45,799 nt of DNA from Bacteroidota bacterium (GCA_028875125.1 JAPPGC010000057.1:1-45799); one strand, 5' to 3'. Shown: positions 9,100 to 19,116, counted from the first letter of the stretch. Numbers and translations: made by a program. Notes: a model not told the origin generated them from the sequence alone.

Positions 9100-9770
9100 A
9101 TCGGAATACATTCGACAGCCCTGTTACCCTGCAAATGGTTCTGGAGGCCTTGGCGTTTGCCACGGATGCGCCTGTTAGTGTAAAGGAGGTTTGTCGCGTA
9201 TATGCTGAGGTAGTTGGGGAAACGAGTCTCCCGAGCGAGGCTGCCGTTGAAGAAGCACTCGAGGAACTGAATGATTCATACGAAATAGGGGGGCACACAA
9301 TGCGAATCCAGTATTGGGCTGGCGGGTTGCGCATGACAACCACGGAATCAGTTGCCCCATTCCTTGAGGCTTTTTTTCGGCGTGAGCGAAGGCGTCACCT
9401 GACTAAACCACTAATGGAAACGCTGGCGATTGTCGCCTACAAGCAACCGGCAACAAAGGCCGAAATTGATGCTGTACGAGGCGTGGATTCAGGATATGCA
9501 CTTCGAAAACTACTTGAACTCAACCTCCTGGCAATCTTTGGGCGTGCAGAAATAATTGGACGCCCGATGCTGTATGCGACGACCGAGCGCTTTCTTGAGG
9601 AATTCGGTCTGAAGAATTTGGATGAACTGCCGAACTTGCGTCAGGCAGAAGAGTTACTAGGAGATGCTGCATTCAACGAAGAACGAACGCGTCTTTTCAT
9701 GGCCAGGGGCCTCGAAATGGGCGATGGCGATCCTTCCAGCACTTCATCCGAATCGAAGTCTAAAACTTAG
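9096..9770 (+). CDS. scpB: Segregation and condensation protein B
   Basis: Winged-helix partner of ScpA in the SMC complex. The family core is seen in LMETLAIVAYKQPATKAEIDAVRGVDSGYALRKLLELNLL followed by GRPMLYATTERFLEEFGL, which forms the second winged helix. The C-terminal end after about residue 205 is a low-complexity Ser/Asp/Lys tail. The length is 224 aa. An intrinsic terminator begins at the stop codon, closing the epimerase-scpA-scpB unit. Confidence 0.94.
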   Translation: MNRNTFDSPVTLQMVLEALAFATDAPVSVKEVCRVYAEVVGETSLPSEAAVEEALEELNDSYEIGGHTMRIQYWAGGLRMTTTESVAPFLEAFFRRERRRHLTKPLMETLAIVAYKQPATKAEIDAVRGVDSGYALRKLLELNLLAIFGRAEIIGRPMLYATTERFLEEFGLKNLDELPNLRQAEELLGDAAFNEERTRLFMARGLEMGDGDPSSTSSESKSKT

Positions 9771-9795
9771 GCACAGCATGCAGCTGTGCCTTTTT
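9769..9795 (+). terminator. Intrinsic terminator after scpB
   Basis: GGCACAGC (9770-9777) pairs perfectly with GCTGTGCC (9783-9790) across a 5-base loop, followed by five T residues. The stem starts on the last base of the scpB stop codon. It is only 12 bases upstream of the rluB start, so it may act as a partial terminator or attenuator for rluB. Confidence 0.88.
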
Positions 9796-9807
9796 GCTAT
9801 AGAACCA

Positions 9808-10572
9808 ATGGCATGCTCCCGAGCGACCAAGCCTCCAACGGAGAGACTGGAGTCTGGACGACTTAATCGCTACATCGCGCGTGCGGGGGTTTGTTCGCGA
9901 AGGAAAGCAGATCATCTGATTGAAAACGGCCAGGTCAAGGTGAATGGACAAAAAGTCTATGAATTCTGGCACCAGGTTGATAAGGGAGATGAGGTTCGCG
10001 TGAATGGAAAAATTATCTCTCCCCGAGGATTCCTGTATGTGCTGCTAAACAAGCCAAAGGACACGATCACCACCACGAAAGATGAGCGGGGGCGCAAAAC
10101 AGTACTGGACCTGGTAAAAATTGATGGAGGGACTGAAGGATTATTCCCCGTAGGGAGGCTTGATCGCAATACTACTGGTGTATTGTTCTTAACAACCGAC
10201 GGTGATCTTGGTCATCGACTGATGCATCCCAGTTTTCAGATTCCCAAACACTACACTGCACGCACGAAAGACCCGGTTCGACCAGATCAACTTGATCAGC
10301 TCCGACGTGGAGTCATTCTGGAAGATGGACCAGCCGCTTTCGACCGGGTTGCGTATGCGCAGCCAAATAATCCCTTTGAAATAGGCATTGAGTTGCACGA
10401 GGGGCGAAATCGTCAGATCCGGCGAATGTTCGCCGCACTCGATCACAAGGTTGTTGCTTTGGAACGCATATCCTATGCTGGATTAACCACCCGTCGGTTG
10501 CGGCGGGGAAGGTGGCGCCAGCTTAATAAAAAAGAGATTCGCAAACTACATCGCCTGATTGGACGTCAATAA
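9808..10572 (+). CDS. rluB: 23S rRNA pseudouridine synthase, RluB/RsuA family
   Basis: Makes a pseudouridine in rRNA, most likely in 23S rRNA. An N-terminal S4 RNA-binding domain spans about residues 17-66 ([22 protein letters not shown]), and the catalytic block [11 protein letters not shown] carries the Asp at about residue 119. [11 protein letters not shown] near the C-terminus is also a family signature. The open frame extends back to 9664, but an ATG at 9778 would lie in the loop of the terminator, so I chose the ATG at 9808 (254 aa). The exact rRNA target (RluB versus RluE/RsuA) is inferred from general similarity. Confidence 0.9.
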   Translation: MACSRATKPPTERLESGRLNRYIARAGVCSRRKADHLIENGQVKVNGQKVYEFWHQVDKGDEVRVNGKIISPRGFLYVLLNKPKDTITTTKDERGRKTVLDLVKIDGGTEGLFPVGRLDRNTTGVLFLTTDGDLGHRLMHPSFQIPKHYTARTKDPVRPDQLDQLRRGVILEDGPAAFDRVAYAQPNNPFEIGIELHEGRNRQIRRMFAALDHKVVALERISYAGLTTRRLRRGRWRQLNKKEIRKLHRLIGRQ

Positions 10573-10594
10573 TCGGCCACAAAACAATCCCCAG

Positions 10595-12094
10595 ATGAAA
10601 AACTCACTTGGATTGAAACGCATTCTTGAAGAGAAAGTCAAGCGTGAGGGGCTAACGTACGATGACGTATTGCTTGTTCCGGGACGGTCCAGTGTTATGC
10701 CCCGCGACGTCAGCATAGAAACACGATTGACCCGGAAAATAAAGCTGAACATCCCGTTGCTTTCGGCTGCTATGGATACGGTAACGGAAGCGCGGCTTGC
10801 AATCGCAATGGCGCGCGAGGGAGGGGTTGGAGTCTTGCACAAGAACATGTCCGTGGAAGACCAGTCTGCACAGGCGCGGAGAGTCAAACGTTCCGAGAGT
10901 GGAATGATTCTTGACCCAATCACGCTCGAAGTAAGCTGCACAGTAGGCGATGCCCGCGCACTCATGGCACGCTATTCGATTGGAGGCATTCCCGTTGTGG
11001 ATAAAGCACAGCGTTTGGTCGGGATAATCACAAATCGGGATCTGAGATTCCAGGAGAATAACCAGAGGCCGGTCAAGGATGTTATGACATCTACACCACT
11101 TCACACTGCACCAGTTGGTACAACGCTTGAACAAGCCGAGAAAATCCTCCAGGAGTATAAAATTGAGAAATTGCCCGTGGTAGATGAGGGTGGTTATCTC
11201 AAAGGCCTGATCACATTCAAGGATATAGAAAAGAAACGACGCCATCCGTTTGCCTGCAAGGATTCCCATGGGCGTCTGCGTGTAGGAGCTGCGGTGGGGG
11301 TTTCGGGGGATTTGCATGAGCGTGTAAGTGCACTTGCGGAATCAGAGGTGGACTTTATTGTTGTAGATACGGCCCATGGACATTCCGAAGGTGTGCTTAA
11401 AGCGGTAGAGACCTTAAAATCGAATCACGGCGAGTTGCAGATTCTGGCAGGGAATGTCGCAACGAAAGGGGGTACGGAGGACTTGATTGCTGCAGGAGCA
11501 GACGGTATTAAGACAGGTATTGGTCCAGGCTCAATCTGCACAACCAGAGTGGTAGCGGGTGTAGGCGTACCTCAGTTTACAGCAGTGTTGGAATGTGCAG
11601 CAGCCGCGAAGCCACATCGTATTCCGATAGTGGCAGATGGAGGCATAAAGCAGACAGGGGACATCCCGAAGGCGCTTGCGGCAGGCGCGCATAGCGTTAT
11701 GATTGGGAGCCTTTTTGCTGCTGTGGATGAAAGCCCCGGCGAGACTATCATCTATGAGGGGCGTAAGTTCAAGTCTTACCGAGGTATGGGCTCTCTGGGA
11801 GCAATGAAAGAGGGGAGTAAGGACCGGTATTTTCAGGATGCAGAGGACGATATCAAGAAACTGGTCCCGGAAGGCATCGAAGGCAGAGTCCCCTACAGTG
11901 GCCACCTGAGCGAGGTGATCTTCCAGATGATGGGGGGACTAAGAGCTGCCATGGGGTACTGCGGGTGCAAGGATCTGGAGGATTTCAGGGAAAGGGCAGG
12001 GTTCGTGAGAATTACATCCAGTGGGATTCGTGAAAGTCATCCGCACAGCGTGCATATCACCAAGGAGGCCCCAAACTACAGCTATCGCCGATAG
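10595..12094 (+). CDS. guaB: IMP dehydrogenase
   Basis: Oxidises IMP to XMP with NAD+, the first step committed to GMP. The N-terminal [13 protein letters not shown] segment, two CBS domains (about residues 100-215), and the catalytic loop [10 protein letters not shown] with Cys near residue 315 are all present, as is the C-terminal flap region. The length of 499 aa is normal. I prefer the ATG at 10595 over an upstream TTG at 10559, which would overlap the rluB end and add 12 unconserved residues. It ends 63 bp from the facing oxidoreductase gene. Confidence 0.97.
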   Translation: MKNSLGLKRILEEKVKREGLTYDDVLLVPGRSSVMPRDVSIETRLTRKIKLNIPLLSAAMDTVTEARLAIAMAREGGVGVLHKNMSVEDQSAQARRVKRSESGMILDPITLEVSCTVGDARALMARYSIGGIPVVDKAQRLVGIITNRDLRFQENNQRPVKDVMTSTPLHTAPVGTTLEQAEKILQEYKIEKLPVVDEGGYLKGLITFKDIEKKRRHPFACKDSHGRLRVGAAVGVSGDLHERVSALAESEVDFIVVDTAHGHSEGVLKAVETLKSNHGELQILAGNVATKGGTEDLIAAGADGIKTGIGPGSICTTRVVAGVGVPQFTAVLECAAAAKPHRIPIVADGGIKQTGDIPKALAAGAHSVMIGSLFAAVDESPGETIIYEGRKFKSYRGMGSLGAMKEGSKDRYFQDAEDDIKKLVPEGIEGRVPYSGHLSEVIFQMMGGLRAAMGYCGCKDLEDFRERAGFVRITSSGIRESHPHSVHITKEAPNYSYRR

Positions 12095-12132
12095 CCAGCC
12101 GCCTAGCTTCCAGTAATCCAAGTTCGTACAGA

Positions 12133-12157
12133 GTTAGCAGGCTTCTCCTGCAGTAAC
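12133..12157. terminator. Possible bidirectional hairpin between convergent genes
   Basis: GTTA-GCAGG (from 12133) and CCTGC-AG-TAAC (to 12157) form a nine-pair stem with a 2-base bulge and a 5-base loop between the guaB stop and the stop of the facing oxidoreductase. There is no clear T-run on either side, so a terminator role is only suggested by position. Confidence 0.35.
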
Positions 12158-13270
12158 TCATAGATTGATCGTACGACGTTCACGTGCGGCTTGATCGGCA
12201 GCGAGCACGATTTGCAGGCTGCTAACTGCATCCTGCATGTGATCGGTTAAGTCCATATCCTCTTGAATGGCTTGGAGCAGGAACTCCTGTTCAAGCGCAC
12301 ACAATTCATCGTGCGACGGCTCATCAGAGGTGTCAATTACTCTTTCAGGTTGATCAAAATGCCCCGCCGCATCACGGCTACTAGAGTGTACTTTTAGTCC
12401 ACCAGTCTGCGTGTGCCCTTCTATATCATCCGTTTGATCTTTCGCTTCATCAACGATACTCACGGAACCCAATGGTCCAACCACATCTTTTACAAACGAA
12501 GCGGTTTCACTCATCATGGGTCCCCAACCGGCTTCATACCAGCCCACCGACCCATCATCAAAGGTTACCTGCAGGTGACCATAATTGTACATGTCCTCTG
12601 CTATTTCATTAGAGAGCCGGGCTCCAATTGCACTGACAGTCACTGGACGGGCGCGTGTCATCTGACACATCACGTCTACATAGTGTACACCACAATCAAC
12701 GATTGGAGACATTGAGTCCATGAGTGCTCGATGGGTACGCCATTGTTCTCCACTACTTTGCTGATTCAGGTTCATGCGCATCACGAGTGGTTTTCCCAGT
12801 TCGTGTGCCAGGGAGGTGAATTTTTTCCAGGCCGGGTGTACACGCAGGATATAACCTATGACCAGCTTCCGGTCCGCTTTTTGAGCTAGATCAACCAGTG
12901 TCTGTGCCTCCTCTGCGGTTGTAGCCAAAGGCTTTTCCACAAACACGTGACAATTCGCTTCCAAGCTGATACGGACGTACTCAGCGTGTGTGTCTGGATA
13001 CGTATTAACAGAAACGACATCTGGTGCTGTAACATGCAGAGCACGTTCAAATGAGGAAAATGTGGGAAGCCCGCCCAATTCAGCACTAAGCCGATCACGG
13101 GAACCGGGTGTACGACTTACCAATCCAACGATTTCAAAGGCATCCATCGCATGGTAGGCCCGTGCATGTGATGTGCCCATGTGGCCGCACCCGGCCACGA
13201 GTACTTTCAGTTTTTGTGTTGCCACCAGTCTTAGGGTTTTGTTCGTGGACACTGTAACGGATTGCTGCAA
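12158..13270 (-). CDS. Gfo/Idh/MocA family NAD(P)-dependent oxidoreductase
   Basis: Predicted sugar or inositol dehydrogenase. The Rossmann motif VLVAGCGHMGTSHARAY is at about residues 23-39 and the family motif VEKPLATTAEEA with the catalytic Lys is near residue 117. The C-terminal sheet domain carries LNQQSSGEQWR and the His-bearing DCGVHYVD motif. The start codon is uncertain: TTG at 13270 gives 370 aa, while in-frame GTG codons at residues 7 and 16 give forms closer to the Rossmann strand. It is a single reverse-strand gene. The family acts on many substrates, and none can be assigned here. Confidence 0.87.
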   Translation of the reverse strand: MQQSVTVSTNKTLRLVATQKLKVLVAGCGHMGTSHARAYHAMDAFEIVGLVSRTPGSRDRLSAELGGLPTFSSFERALHVTAPDVVSVNTYPDTHAEYVRISLEANCHVFVEKPLATTAEEAQTLVDLAQKADRKLVIGYILRVHPAWKKFTSLAHELGKPLVMRMNLNQQSSGEQWRTHRALMDSMSPIVDCGVHYVDVMCQMTRARPVTVSAIGARLSNEIAEDMYNYGHLQVTFDDGSVGWYEAGWGPMMSETASFVKDVVGPLGSVSIVDEAKDQTDDIEGHTQTGGLKVHSSSRDAAGHFDQPERVIDTSDEPSHDELCALEQEFLLQAIQEDMDLTDHMQDAVSSLQIVLAADQAARERRTINL

Positions 13271-13565
13271 TCGTAGGTTCTACAACAATAGAACCTCCCC
13301 ATAAATAATCAACAAAACTAGTGGGATGTGTATCTAAACGTAATTGCGACTTACAATTGGGATAAACTATGAAGGATCCATACTGCTACAGGCTTGTGTC
13401 CTTCTCGAAAACTCAGCATATGTGAACTCGCAGTATCCCGTAGGCATCTGAAGTTTCGAAAGAATTGTCTCATGAACATTTTGCCAATGGAAACCTGTTC
13501 GCACAAGATGTGTAGTTCACGGGCACAAATGAATTTTTCATTCTAGTATCTCTCACGAGAATCCT

Positions 13566-13943
13566 ATGGCGGGCAAACAGAAACCCACTACAGTTGAAGA
13601 GTACATTATGGCCGCCCCGAACGAGGCACTACCGCATCTACACAAGCTTCGTGCAATCCTTCGGAATGTTGCACCTGAGGCCCAGGAAGTAATCAAATGG
13701 GGAACGCCCTTCTTCGTGGAACCCCGATTCCTGTTTGCCTATTCTGCACACAAGGCCCATCTCAACTTTGCGCCGCACAGGGCTTCGTTGACACCTTTTC
13801 ACGAAGAATTGAAAAATTACAGGACAACTAAATACTCCCTGCTGATTCCCTATAAAGAGCCTCTCATGGAGGATCTGATCCGAAGAATGGCCATTTACTG
13901 CGTCGAGTATGTGAGCCGACGGGAAGACAAGAGTTTTTGGTAA
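13566..13943 (+). CDS. DUF1801 (YdhG-like) protein
   Basis: Small cytoplasmic protein of the DUF1801/YdhG-YdeI family, sometimes annotated as iron chaperone-like; the true role is unknown. The pattern is clear: an N-terminal TVEEYI helix, LRNVAPEAQEVIKWGTPFFV, the HKAHLNFAPHR strand pair, and the TKYSLLIPYKEPLMEDLIRRM end. The length is 125 aa. The 295-bp gap upstream (13271-13565) shows no gene or convincing site. A possible weak terminator follows at 14008. Confidence 0.85.
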   Translation: MAGKQKPTTVEEYIMAAPNEALPHLHKLRAILRNVAPEAQEVIKWGTPFFVEPRFLFAYSAHKAHLNFAPHRASLTPFHEELKNYRTTKYSLLIPYKEPLMEDLIRRMAIYCVEYVSRREDKSFW

Positions 13944-14007
13944 TGCAGATGCAAACCTATATCCCAGAGATTTAGGTTTTGCGAGGATGTGCTTTAATGC
14001 CTAGATT

Positions 14008-14032
14008 ACGCCGATCACTTCCTCGGTGTTTT
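14008..14032 (+). terminator. Weak terminator after DUF1801 gene
   Basis: ACGCCGA (14008-14014) pairs with TCGGTGT (14023-14029) with one G-T pair and an 8-base loop, followed by a short T-run. It lies 65 bp beyond the DUF1801 stop and about 190 bp before moaA. Confidence 0.45.
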
Positions 14033-14221
14033 CTATATAACCCCTTTCCTACACTGCTGACTTTGAATCTAGATAAACCTGTTTCGCTCTATTGAACTCA
14101 CAGTCCCTTTTTAGAGTTAATCGTAGACTGGATCTACCCTGGCCTCAATATCCGGTTTTCTGGCTTATTCTTAGCGATGGTCAAGTAAGGGCGAGCATGA
14201 AAGCATGTTGGTGAGTGTGCA

Positions 14222-15319
14222 ATGATTTATGAACTCGAGCTTCTCCCGGAGGCTGAAAGGCTGGATTCCAGAACGGCATCTGTATCACAGGCGCCTGGGG
14301 ATTTCTCGCTCACGTACGCACCCGCCAAAAGCCGGGCACACGTCTTGTCTGACAGCTTTGGGAGGGTGCACAAGTATCTGAGGATTTCATTGGTTGAGCA
14401 TTGCAATTTGCGATGCAGCTACTGCATGCCGGAAGGAGAACTCGATTGGACGCCGACGGATCAATTGCTGACTGACAAAGAAATCATCCGTCTGGCGCGA
14501 CTCTTCGTTGGACAGGGAGTAACCAAGATTCGTCTGACTGGCGGAGAGCCACTACTGAGGCCGGGAATTGAGAAAATTGTTGAATCGCTTTCTTCTTTAC
14601 CGAGTCTTAAAACTCTTGCTATAACTACGAACGGCCTGCTGATAAAGCGTAAGCTCCCCAGGCTACAAGCGGCAGGGCTCGACCTGATTAATCTGAGTCT
14701 GGATACACTGCGACCTGACCGGTTTGAGGAGATCACTCGACGAGATGGGCTGGGACTCGTATTGGAAGCAATTGACGTGATGCTCAAGTCCGGATATGAC
14801 CCCGTAAAAATCAACTGTGTTGTGATGCGGGATGTGAATGAAGGTGAATTGGTGGACTTTGTTGGCCTCACGCGTGATCAGTCAATTGAAGTCCGTTTCA
14901 TAGAGTTTATGCCCTTCGACGACAACCAGTGGAGTGGAGAGAAGCTGGTCCCTTATGAGGAAATGCTCCGAATCATCCGACAAGTGTATCCGCTTGAACC
15001 AATTGCATGCGGCCCTGAGTCAACTGCAAAGCTGTATGGCGTGCCCGGCTTTTGTGGCCGGGTAGGTTTTATTACGTCTATGACCGAAGACTTTTGCGAA
15101 GGTTGCGATCGCCTTCGAATCACTGCTGACGGTAATTTGAAAGTTTGTCTGTTTGGACGGGCCGAAGTCAGCCTGCGAAATGCAATGCGGAATGGTGCTA
15201 GCGACCAAAAACTGCTCGAGTTGATAAGTAATGCGGTAGGCGGTAAACATGCCCGACATGCAGGCATGCATGCAATCGCAGCGTCCAAGAACCGTCCAAT
15301 GATCACGATAGGTGGGTAG
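14222..15319 (+). CDS. moaA: GTP 3',8-cyclase MoaA (molybdenum cofactor)
   Basis: Radical-SAM enzyme for the first step of molybdenum cofactor synthesis. The N-terminal cluster motif C61-x3-C65-x2-C68-M-P is complete, followed by LTGGEPLLRPG. The second, substrate-binding cluster cysteines are at 292, 295 and 309 (CEGCDRLRITADGNLKVC). The protein ends in the Gly-Gly tail typical of active MoaA. About 43 residues precede the usual DSFGRVHKYLRIS beginning; an in-frame TTG at 14345 would give a protein of family-typical 324 aa. No other cofactor genes are adjacent, but modA-modB lie 5 kb away. Confidence 0.93.
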   Translation: MIYELELLPEAERLDSRTASVSQAPGDFSLTYAPAKSRAHVLSDSFGRVHKYLRISLVEHCNLRCSYCMPEGELDWTPTDQLLTDKEIIRLARLFVGQGVTKIRLTGGEPLLRPGIEKIVESLSSLPSLKTLAITTNGLLIKRKLPRLQAAGLDLINLSLDTLRPDRFEEITRRDGLGLVLEAIDVMLKSGYDPVKINCVVMRDVNEGELVDFVGLTRDQSIEVRFIEFMPFDDNQWSGEKLVPYEEMLRIIRQVYPLEPIACGPESTAKLYGVPGFCGRVGFITSMTEDFCEGCDRLRITADGNLKVCLFGRAEVSLRNAMRNGASDQKLLELISNAVGGKHARHAGMHAIAASKNRPMITIGG

Positions 15320-15321
15320 CC

Positions 15322-16146
15322 ATGTTCGGCCTGATAGTTTTGACATTTGTGTTGCAGTCTGCGTCGTTAGACTTTACGGCCATGTCCTTCAATGTTCGCT
15401 ATGACAATCCCGATGATGGTCCCAGTGCATGGCCTCATCGGGCGGAATGGGTGGCAAACGAGATGGCCAAGGTTGACCTTGTCGGTGTGCAGGAAGCACT
15501 TGTCCACCAGGTGGATCAACTGGCAACCCTGCTCTCCGGTTATGAATGGGTTGGAGTAGGAAGAAACGACGGTAAGGAAGCAGGTGAATATGCCCCCATC
15601 TTCTATAAGACTGAGGTTTTCGAGTTGCTGGATTCAGTCACCTTCTGGCTCTCAGAAACTCCCGATGTACCGGGTAGCCGGGGCTGGGATGCGGCACTCC
15701 CCAGGATAGCAACTGCAGCTTATCTGAGTGTTCGAGAAACAGGCAATCGTTTTTGGGTGATCAATACGCACTTTGATCACCGCGGCAACGAGGCGCGGTT
15801 GGAGAGCGCGAAGCTTCTAACCAGTCGCGCGCGGATATTCACCGAAGATGCGCCAGTATTGATGCTTGGAGACTTCAATACAACCCCAGAAACTGAAGTT
15901 TATGCAACACTGACAGCGGATCCGATACAGGATGCGCGAACAGTCAGTAACAGTCCGCCCGAAGGGCCCGTAGGTACATTCAGCGGGTTTCTTGAAAGAG
16001 AAACTCTACCTCAAAGGCGAATTGATTATGTATTTGTATCGTCCGGCTGGGTTGTACAGAGCTATGAAGCCGTCGTAGCAGTGAGTGAGGGCAGATATGT
16101 ATCAGATCACTTGCCTGTAAAAGTCAGCATTCGATTGAATCGATAA
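15322..16146 (+). CDS. Secreted endonuclease/exonuclease/phosphatase-family protein
   Basis: Metal-dependent phosphoesterase fold related to DNase I and sphingomyelinase. The motifs are in order: FNVRYDN near the N-terminus, VGVQEAL, INTHFDHRGNEAR, LGDFNTTPETE, and the final SDHLPV with the catalytic Asp-His pair. A short hydrophobic start (MFGLIVLTFVLQSASL) suggests export. The length of 274 aa fits. It starts two bases after the moaA stop, so it is probably co-transcribed. The substrate could be nucleic acid, phospholipid or phosphoinositide-like; the sequence does not decide. Confidence 0.85.
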   Translation: MFGLIVLTFVLQSASLDFTAMSFNVRYDNPDDGPSAWPHRAEWVANEMAKVDLVGVQEALVHQVDQLATLLSGYEWVGVGRNDGKEAGEYAPIFYKTEVFELLDSVTFWLSETPDVPGSRGWDAALPRIATAAYLSVRETGNRFWVINTHFDHRGNEARLESAKLLTSRARIFTEDAPVLMLGDFNTTPETEVYATLTADPIQDARTVSNSPPEGPVGTFSGFLERETLPQRRIDYVFVSSGWVVQSYEAVVAVSEGRYVSDHLPVKVSIRLNR

Positions 16147-16150
16147 GCGA

Positions 16151-18901
16151 TCATCCTGTGCTCTGCATTGCTGCGGCAACCCCATTGACGCTCAGAAGCA
16201 AGGCACGCGCCAACCGCTTTTCGTCCGCTTCCAGCTTATTACGGCTTCGTCTCATAAGCTCAATCTGTAAGAGATTCAATATATCAGAGTAGGGGTTGCG
16301 AAGCTCTACGGATTTTCTGAAAACGGGTACATGTCCATAGAGTCGCTCAGATCCAGTAATCTCCAGGATTGCTGCTTCACCCTTCTTGAAGTCCTCCACA
16401 ATCTGATCATGGATACGTTTTCCAACTTTCGGGTCAGCGGCTAATGCAACATATTCTGATGCGATATCCAGCCTGGCGCGTGCCATTTCGAGTTGAGCAC
16501 TGTCCAGCACTGCCTGAAAGAAGGGCCATTCATTATACATTCGCTTCAGGATAGGCGCGTGATCTTGAACAAGTGCTGTAAGCCCGTCCCCAGCTCCATA
16601 CCATCCCGGTACGATGTATCGTGTTTGTGTCCAGGCGAATCCCCACGGAATCGCCCGTAGATCGTCGAAGTCCACCGTATTCACCGAGCCGCGAGAGACG
16701 GGCCGGGAAGCAATGGGTAACCGACTGATCTGTTCGATCGGTGTACAGGAGACATACCATGCCCAGAAATCAGGATCGTCTATGAGTTCTCGATAGCTCT
16801 TCATTGAAGCTGCTGAGAGATGCTCCATGATTTCAGCATTCCCTGCTTCATCTGCTGCACGAAGCGGGGCAATCAGCACAGCCCTCACAATCTGTTCCAA
16901 GTGTCGGTGGGCTATTGCAGGAAGAGCATACCTGAAAGAAATAACCTCACCTTGTTCAGTGAACCGGATCCGACCATTATGTATGATCCGCGGCATCGCA
17001 ATGATTGCCTGACCGGCGCGACCTCCACCACGACCGACCGTTCCTCCGCGTCCGTGAAACAGCCGCAGGTCAACCCCAAAATCCTTGCAGATGTTACCAA
17101 TACTTTTCTGTGCTTTGTGCAGTGCCCAGTTCGCCATCCAGTAGCCGCCGTCCTTGTTACTGTCGGAATAGCCTAACATGATTTCCTGCATATTGTCTCG
17201 GTGTACAAGATGCTGGCGGTAGATTGGATGTTCAAACAGTTTGGTCAGTAGGACGCCCGCAAGGTCCAGGTCCTCAATAGTTTCAAAAAGCGGTACAACA
17301 TCAATGGGAAAATACACGTCCTCCCCCTCTGTGTGCCAAAGGCCAACTTCTTTTGCCAGTAACAGGACTTCCAAAATGTGACTCACGGCGTGGGTCATGC
17401 TTACTACATAACTTCCCAGTACACGAGGAGACGATTTGATAACATCCCGGATTACGGTAAATGTGTTGAGTACCTCCTCTAGGTCGTCGTCAACCTGGAT
17501 GCCTCGCGGCAGCAGAGGCCTGGGATTGCTAAGCTCTTCTGATAAAAGCTCCAGCTTAGCCTCTTCAGTCATAGCCGCGTAGTCTCCACAGACCCGGCTA
17601 ACCTTGAACAGGGTGTCTACTGCATGAGTATGTATTCTGCTGTGCTGTCGGATATCCAGCGCAGCCATATGAAATCCGAAGACCTGCGCCTGTAAGAGAA
17701 TCTTTCCAAGGCGTCCGTGTTCGACCAGATCTCCATATCCGTTTTCCTCAAGGGTATCTGCAAGGATTTTCAAGTCTGCAAGAAATCGGTCACTATCGTA
17801 AACAATATCATCCCCGTCTCTCGCTAACTCAATGCGTTGCATCATAAAGCTGAGCTTCCGGCGGAACGGTTCCCGGATGTAAAGACGATTTTCATGTGCA
17901 GCCAGCGTCACTTCTACCTCGTCTATCTGGATAGACTCGTGCAATGTATCAGAGACTGCCAAGTGCAATTCAGAAATACTGAGATCCCGTCGCAGCTCAC
18001 GAACATCGTTCAGATAGCGGGATAGCACGGCTCTACGATGCATTGAAAAGGTTTTTCGCGTAATCGCAGATGTAACATTTGGGTTGCCATCCCTGTCACC
18101 TCCGATCCATGACCGAAACTGCAGGAAGATCGGCACCTCCACATGTTCACCGTAGTGGTGCTTTATCGCGTTGGTCACGTCGATATGAATACGTGGAATT
18201 GCTTCCCAGATTGCGTTCCGTAGATAATGCAGTCCGTTTGCCACCTCATCAATCACTGTCGGCTTGCTTGCGCGAACCTTGTCAGAAGCAACTAGGAGAC
18301 CGACCTGGTTCTGTATTTTGTAGAGCAGAGCATTTCGTTCTTCGGGAGTCGGATTGCTGTGCCGAAGCTTGTCGATAAGTGATGCCAGATGTTCCTGCTT
18401 GTACAAGATTGTTCGGCGGCGCGCCTCCGTCGGGTGTGCGGTCAGCGTGGGTTGGATATCAAGCCGTGCTACCAGCTTAATGACCTCCTCCAAGGGGTAA
18501 TTTGCTCTATGCAGCATCCCCACGGCCTCGTCAATCGAATCTGCCCGTCCCATTTCAGGGAGTAGTCGTGCACGCTCACGGTTGATCCGAATGATCTCCT
18601 GTTGCTCACTCTGATTAACCAAGTAAAAGAACGTTGTAAATGCGCGCAGCAGCCATTCAATATCCTGAAGCTTCAGCTCTTTGATTTGTGCTATTGCTTC
18701 ACGACGAAGAACGATATCCTGCTCTGAGATAGCCTGCTTCGCCAAATGGCGCAACTTTTCAACCATGTCCAGCATCTCCGGGCTGGCCTGTGTTTGAATT
18801 ACATGGCCTAGCATGCCGCCCAGGAGATTAATCTGCTCACTCAGGGGAACAGAAATGCCTGTTCCCTGTGCCTCAAATCGTAATTCCTGCCACGAACTCA
18901 T
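16151..18901 (-). CDS. ppc: Phosphoenolpyruvate carboxylase
   Basis: Carboxylates PEP to oxaloacetate, feeding the TCA cycle. The catalytic segments are present: LTAHPTEARRRT with the catalytic His near residue 156, the FLQFRSWIGGDRDGNPNVT block, GYSDSNKDGG, and the HGRGGTVGRGGG glycine loop, then RFTEQGEVI. The usual C-terminal ending is NG (seen as a conserved terminal Gly); this protein ends in STG. The length of 916 aa is normal. The start is the ATG at 18901. It faces the preceding gene with only four bases between the stop codons. Confidence 0.97.
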   Translation of the reverse strand: MSSWQELRFEAQGTGISVPLSEQINLLGGMLGHVIQTQASPEMLDMVEKLRHLAKQAISEQDIVLRREAIAQIKELKLQDIEWLLRAFTTFFYLVNQSEQQEIIRINRERARLLPEMGRADSIDEAVGMLHRANYPLEEVIKLVARLDIQPTLTAHPTEARRRTILYKQEHLASLIDKLRHSNPTPEERNALLYKIQNQVGLLVASDKVRASKPTVIDEVANGLHYLRNAIWEAIPRIHIDVTNAIKHHYGEHVEVPIFLQFRSWIGGDRDGNPNVTSAITRKTFSMHRRAVLSRYLNDVRELRRDLSISELHLAVSDTLHESIQIDEVEVTLAAHENRLYIREPFRRKLSFMMQRIELARDGDDIVYDSDRFLADLKILADTLEENGYGDLVEHGRLGKILLQAQVFGFHMAALDIRQHSRIHTHAVDTLFKVSRVCGDYAAMTEEAKLELLSEELSNPRPLLPRGIQVDDDLEEVLNTFTVIRDVIKSSPRVLGSYVVSMTHAVSHILEVLLLAKEVGLWHTEGEDVYFPIDVVPLFETIEDLDLAGVLLTKLFEHPIYRQHLVHRDNMQEIMLGYSDSNKDGGYWMANWALHKAQKSIGNICKDFGVDLRLFHGRGGTVGRGGGRAGQAIIAMPRIIHNGRIRFTEQGEVISFRYALPAIAHRHLEQIVRAVLIAPLRAADEAGNAEIMEHLSAASMKSYRELIDDPDFWAWYVSCTPIEQISRLPIASRPVSRGSVNTVDFDDLRAIPWGFAWTQTRYIVPGWYGAGDGLTALVQDHAPILKRMYNEWPFFQAVLDSAQLEMARARLDIASEYVALAADPKVGKRIHDQIVEDFKKGEAAILEITGSERLYGHVPVFRKSVELRNPYSDILNLLQIELMRRSRNKLEADEKRLARALLLSVNGVAAAMQSTG

Positions 18902-19116
18902 TTTGTCTGAACTTTGAGATGCCGAATTTTAGAGGGGGGTATACTCCCCAAATCACACTTCGTGGCACGGTTAGAGACACCTGCCTTATTCCATAAATAC
19001 TCCACCACACTGGGGTGGGCACAATTATGTATATTATGCGTCAAACTTGTTGTAGGCTTGGGAGAGACGCAGATTCTACCAACCTGCTCGCATCATCGTT
19101 CATACCTAATAGTATC

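Noticed and set aside
9664-9807. Longer RluB start at 9664 or 9778
   Set aside because: It would overlap scpB or use an ATG in the terminator loop, and adds no family-conserved residues.
10652-11317. 221-codon reverse open frame
   Set aside because: It is a shadow of guaB in the opposite strand.
13944-14221. Possible molybdenum-cofactor riboswitch upstream of moaA
   Set aside because: Only one small hairpin with T-run was found; the multi-stem layout of that riboswitch was not seen.
18920-18965. GGGG/CCCC hairpin around GTATAC before ppc
   Set aside because: Stem of four pairs only; neither a terminator nor a known operator can be supported.
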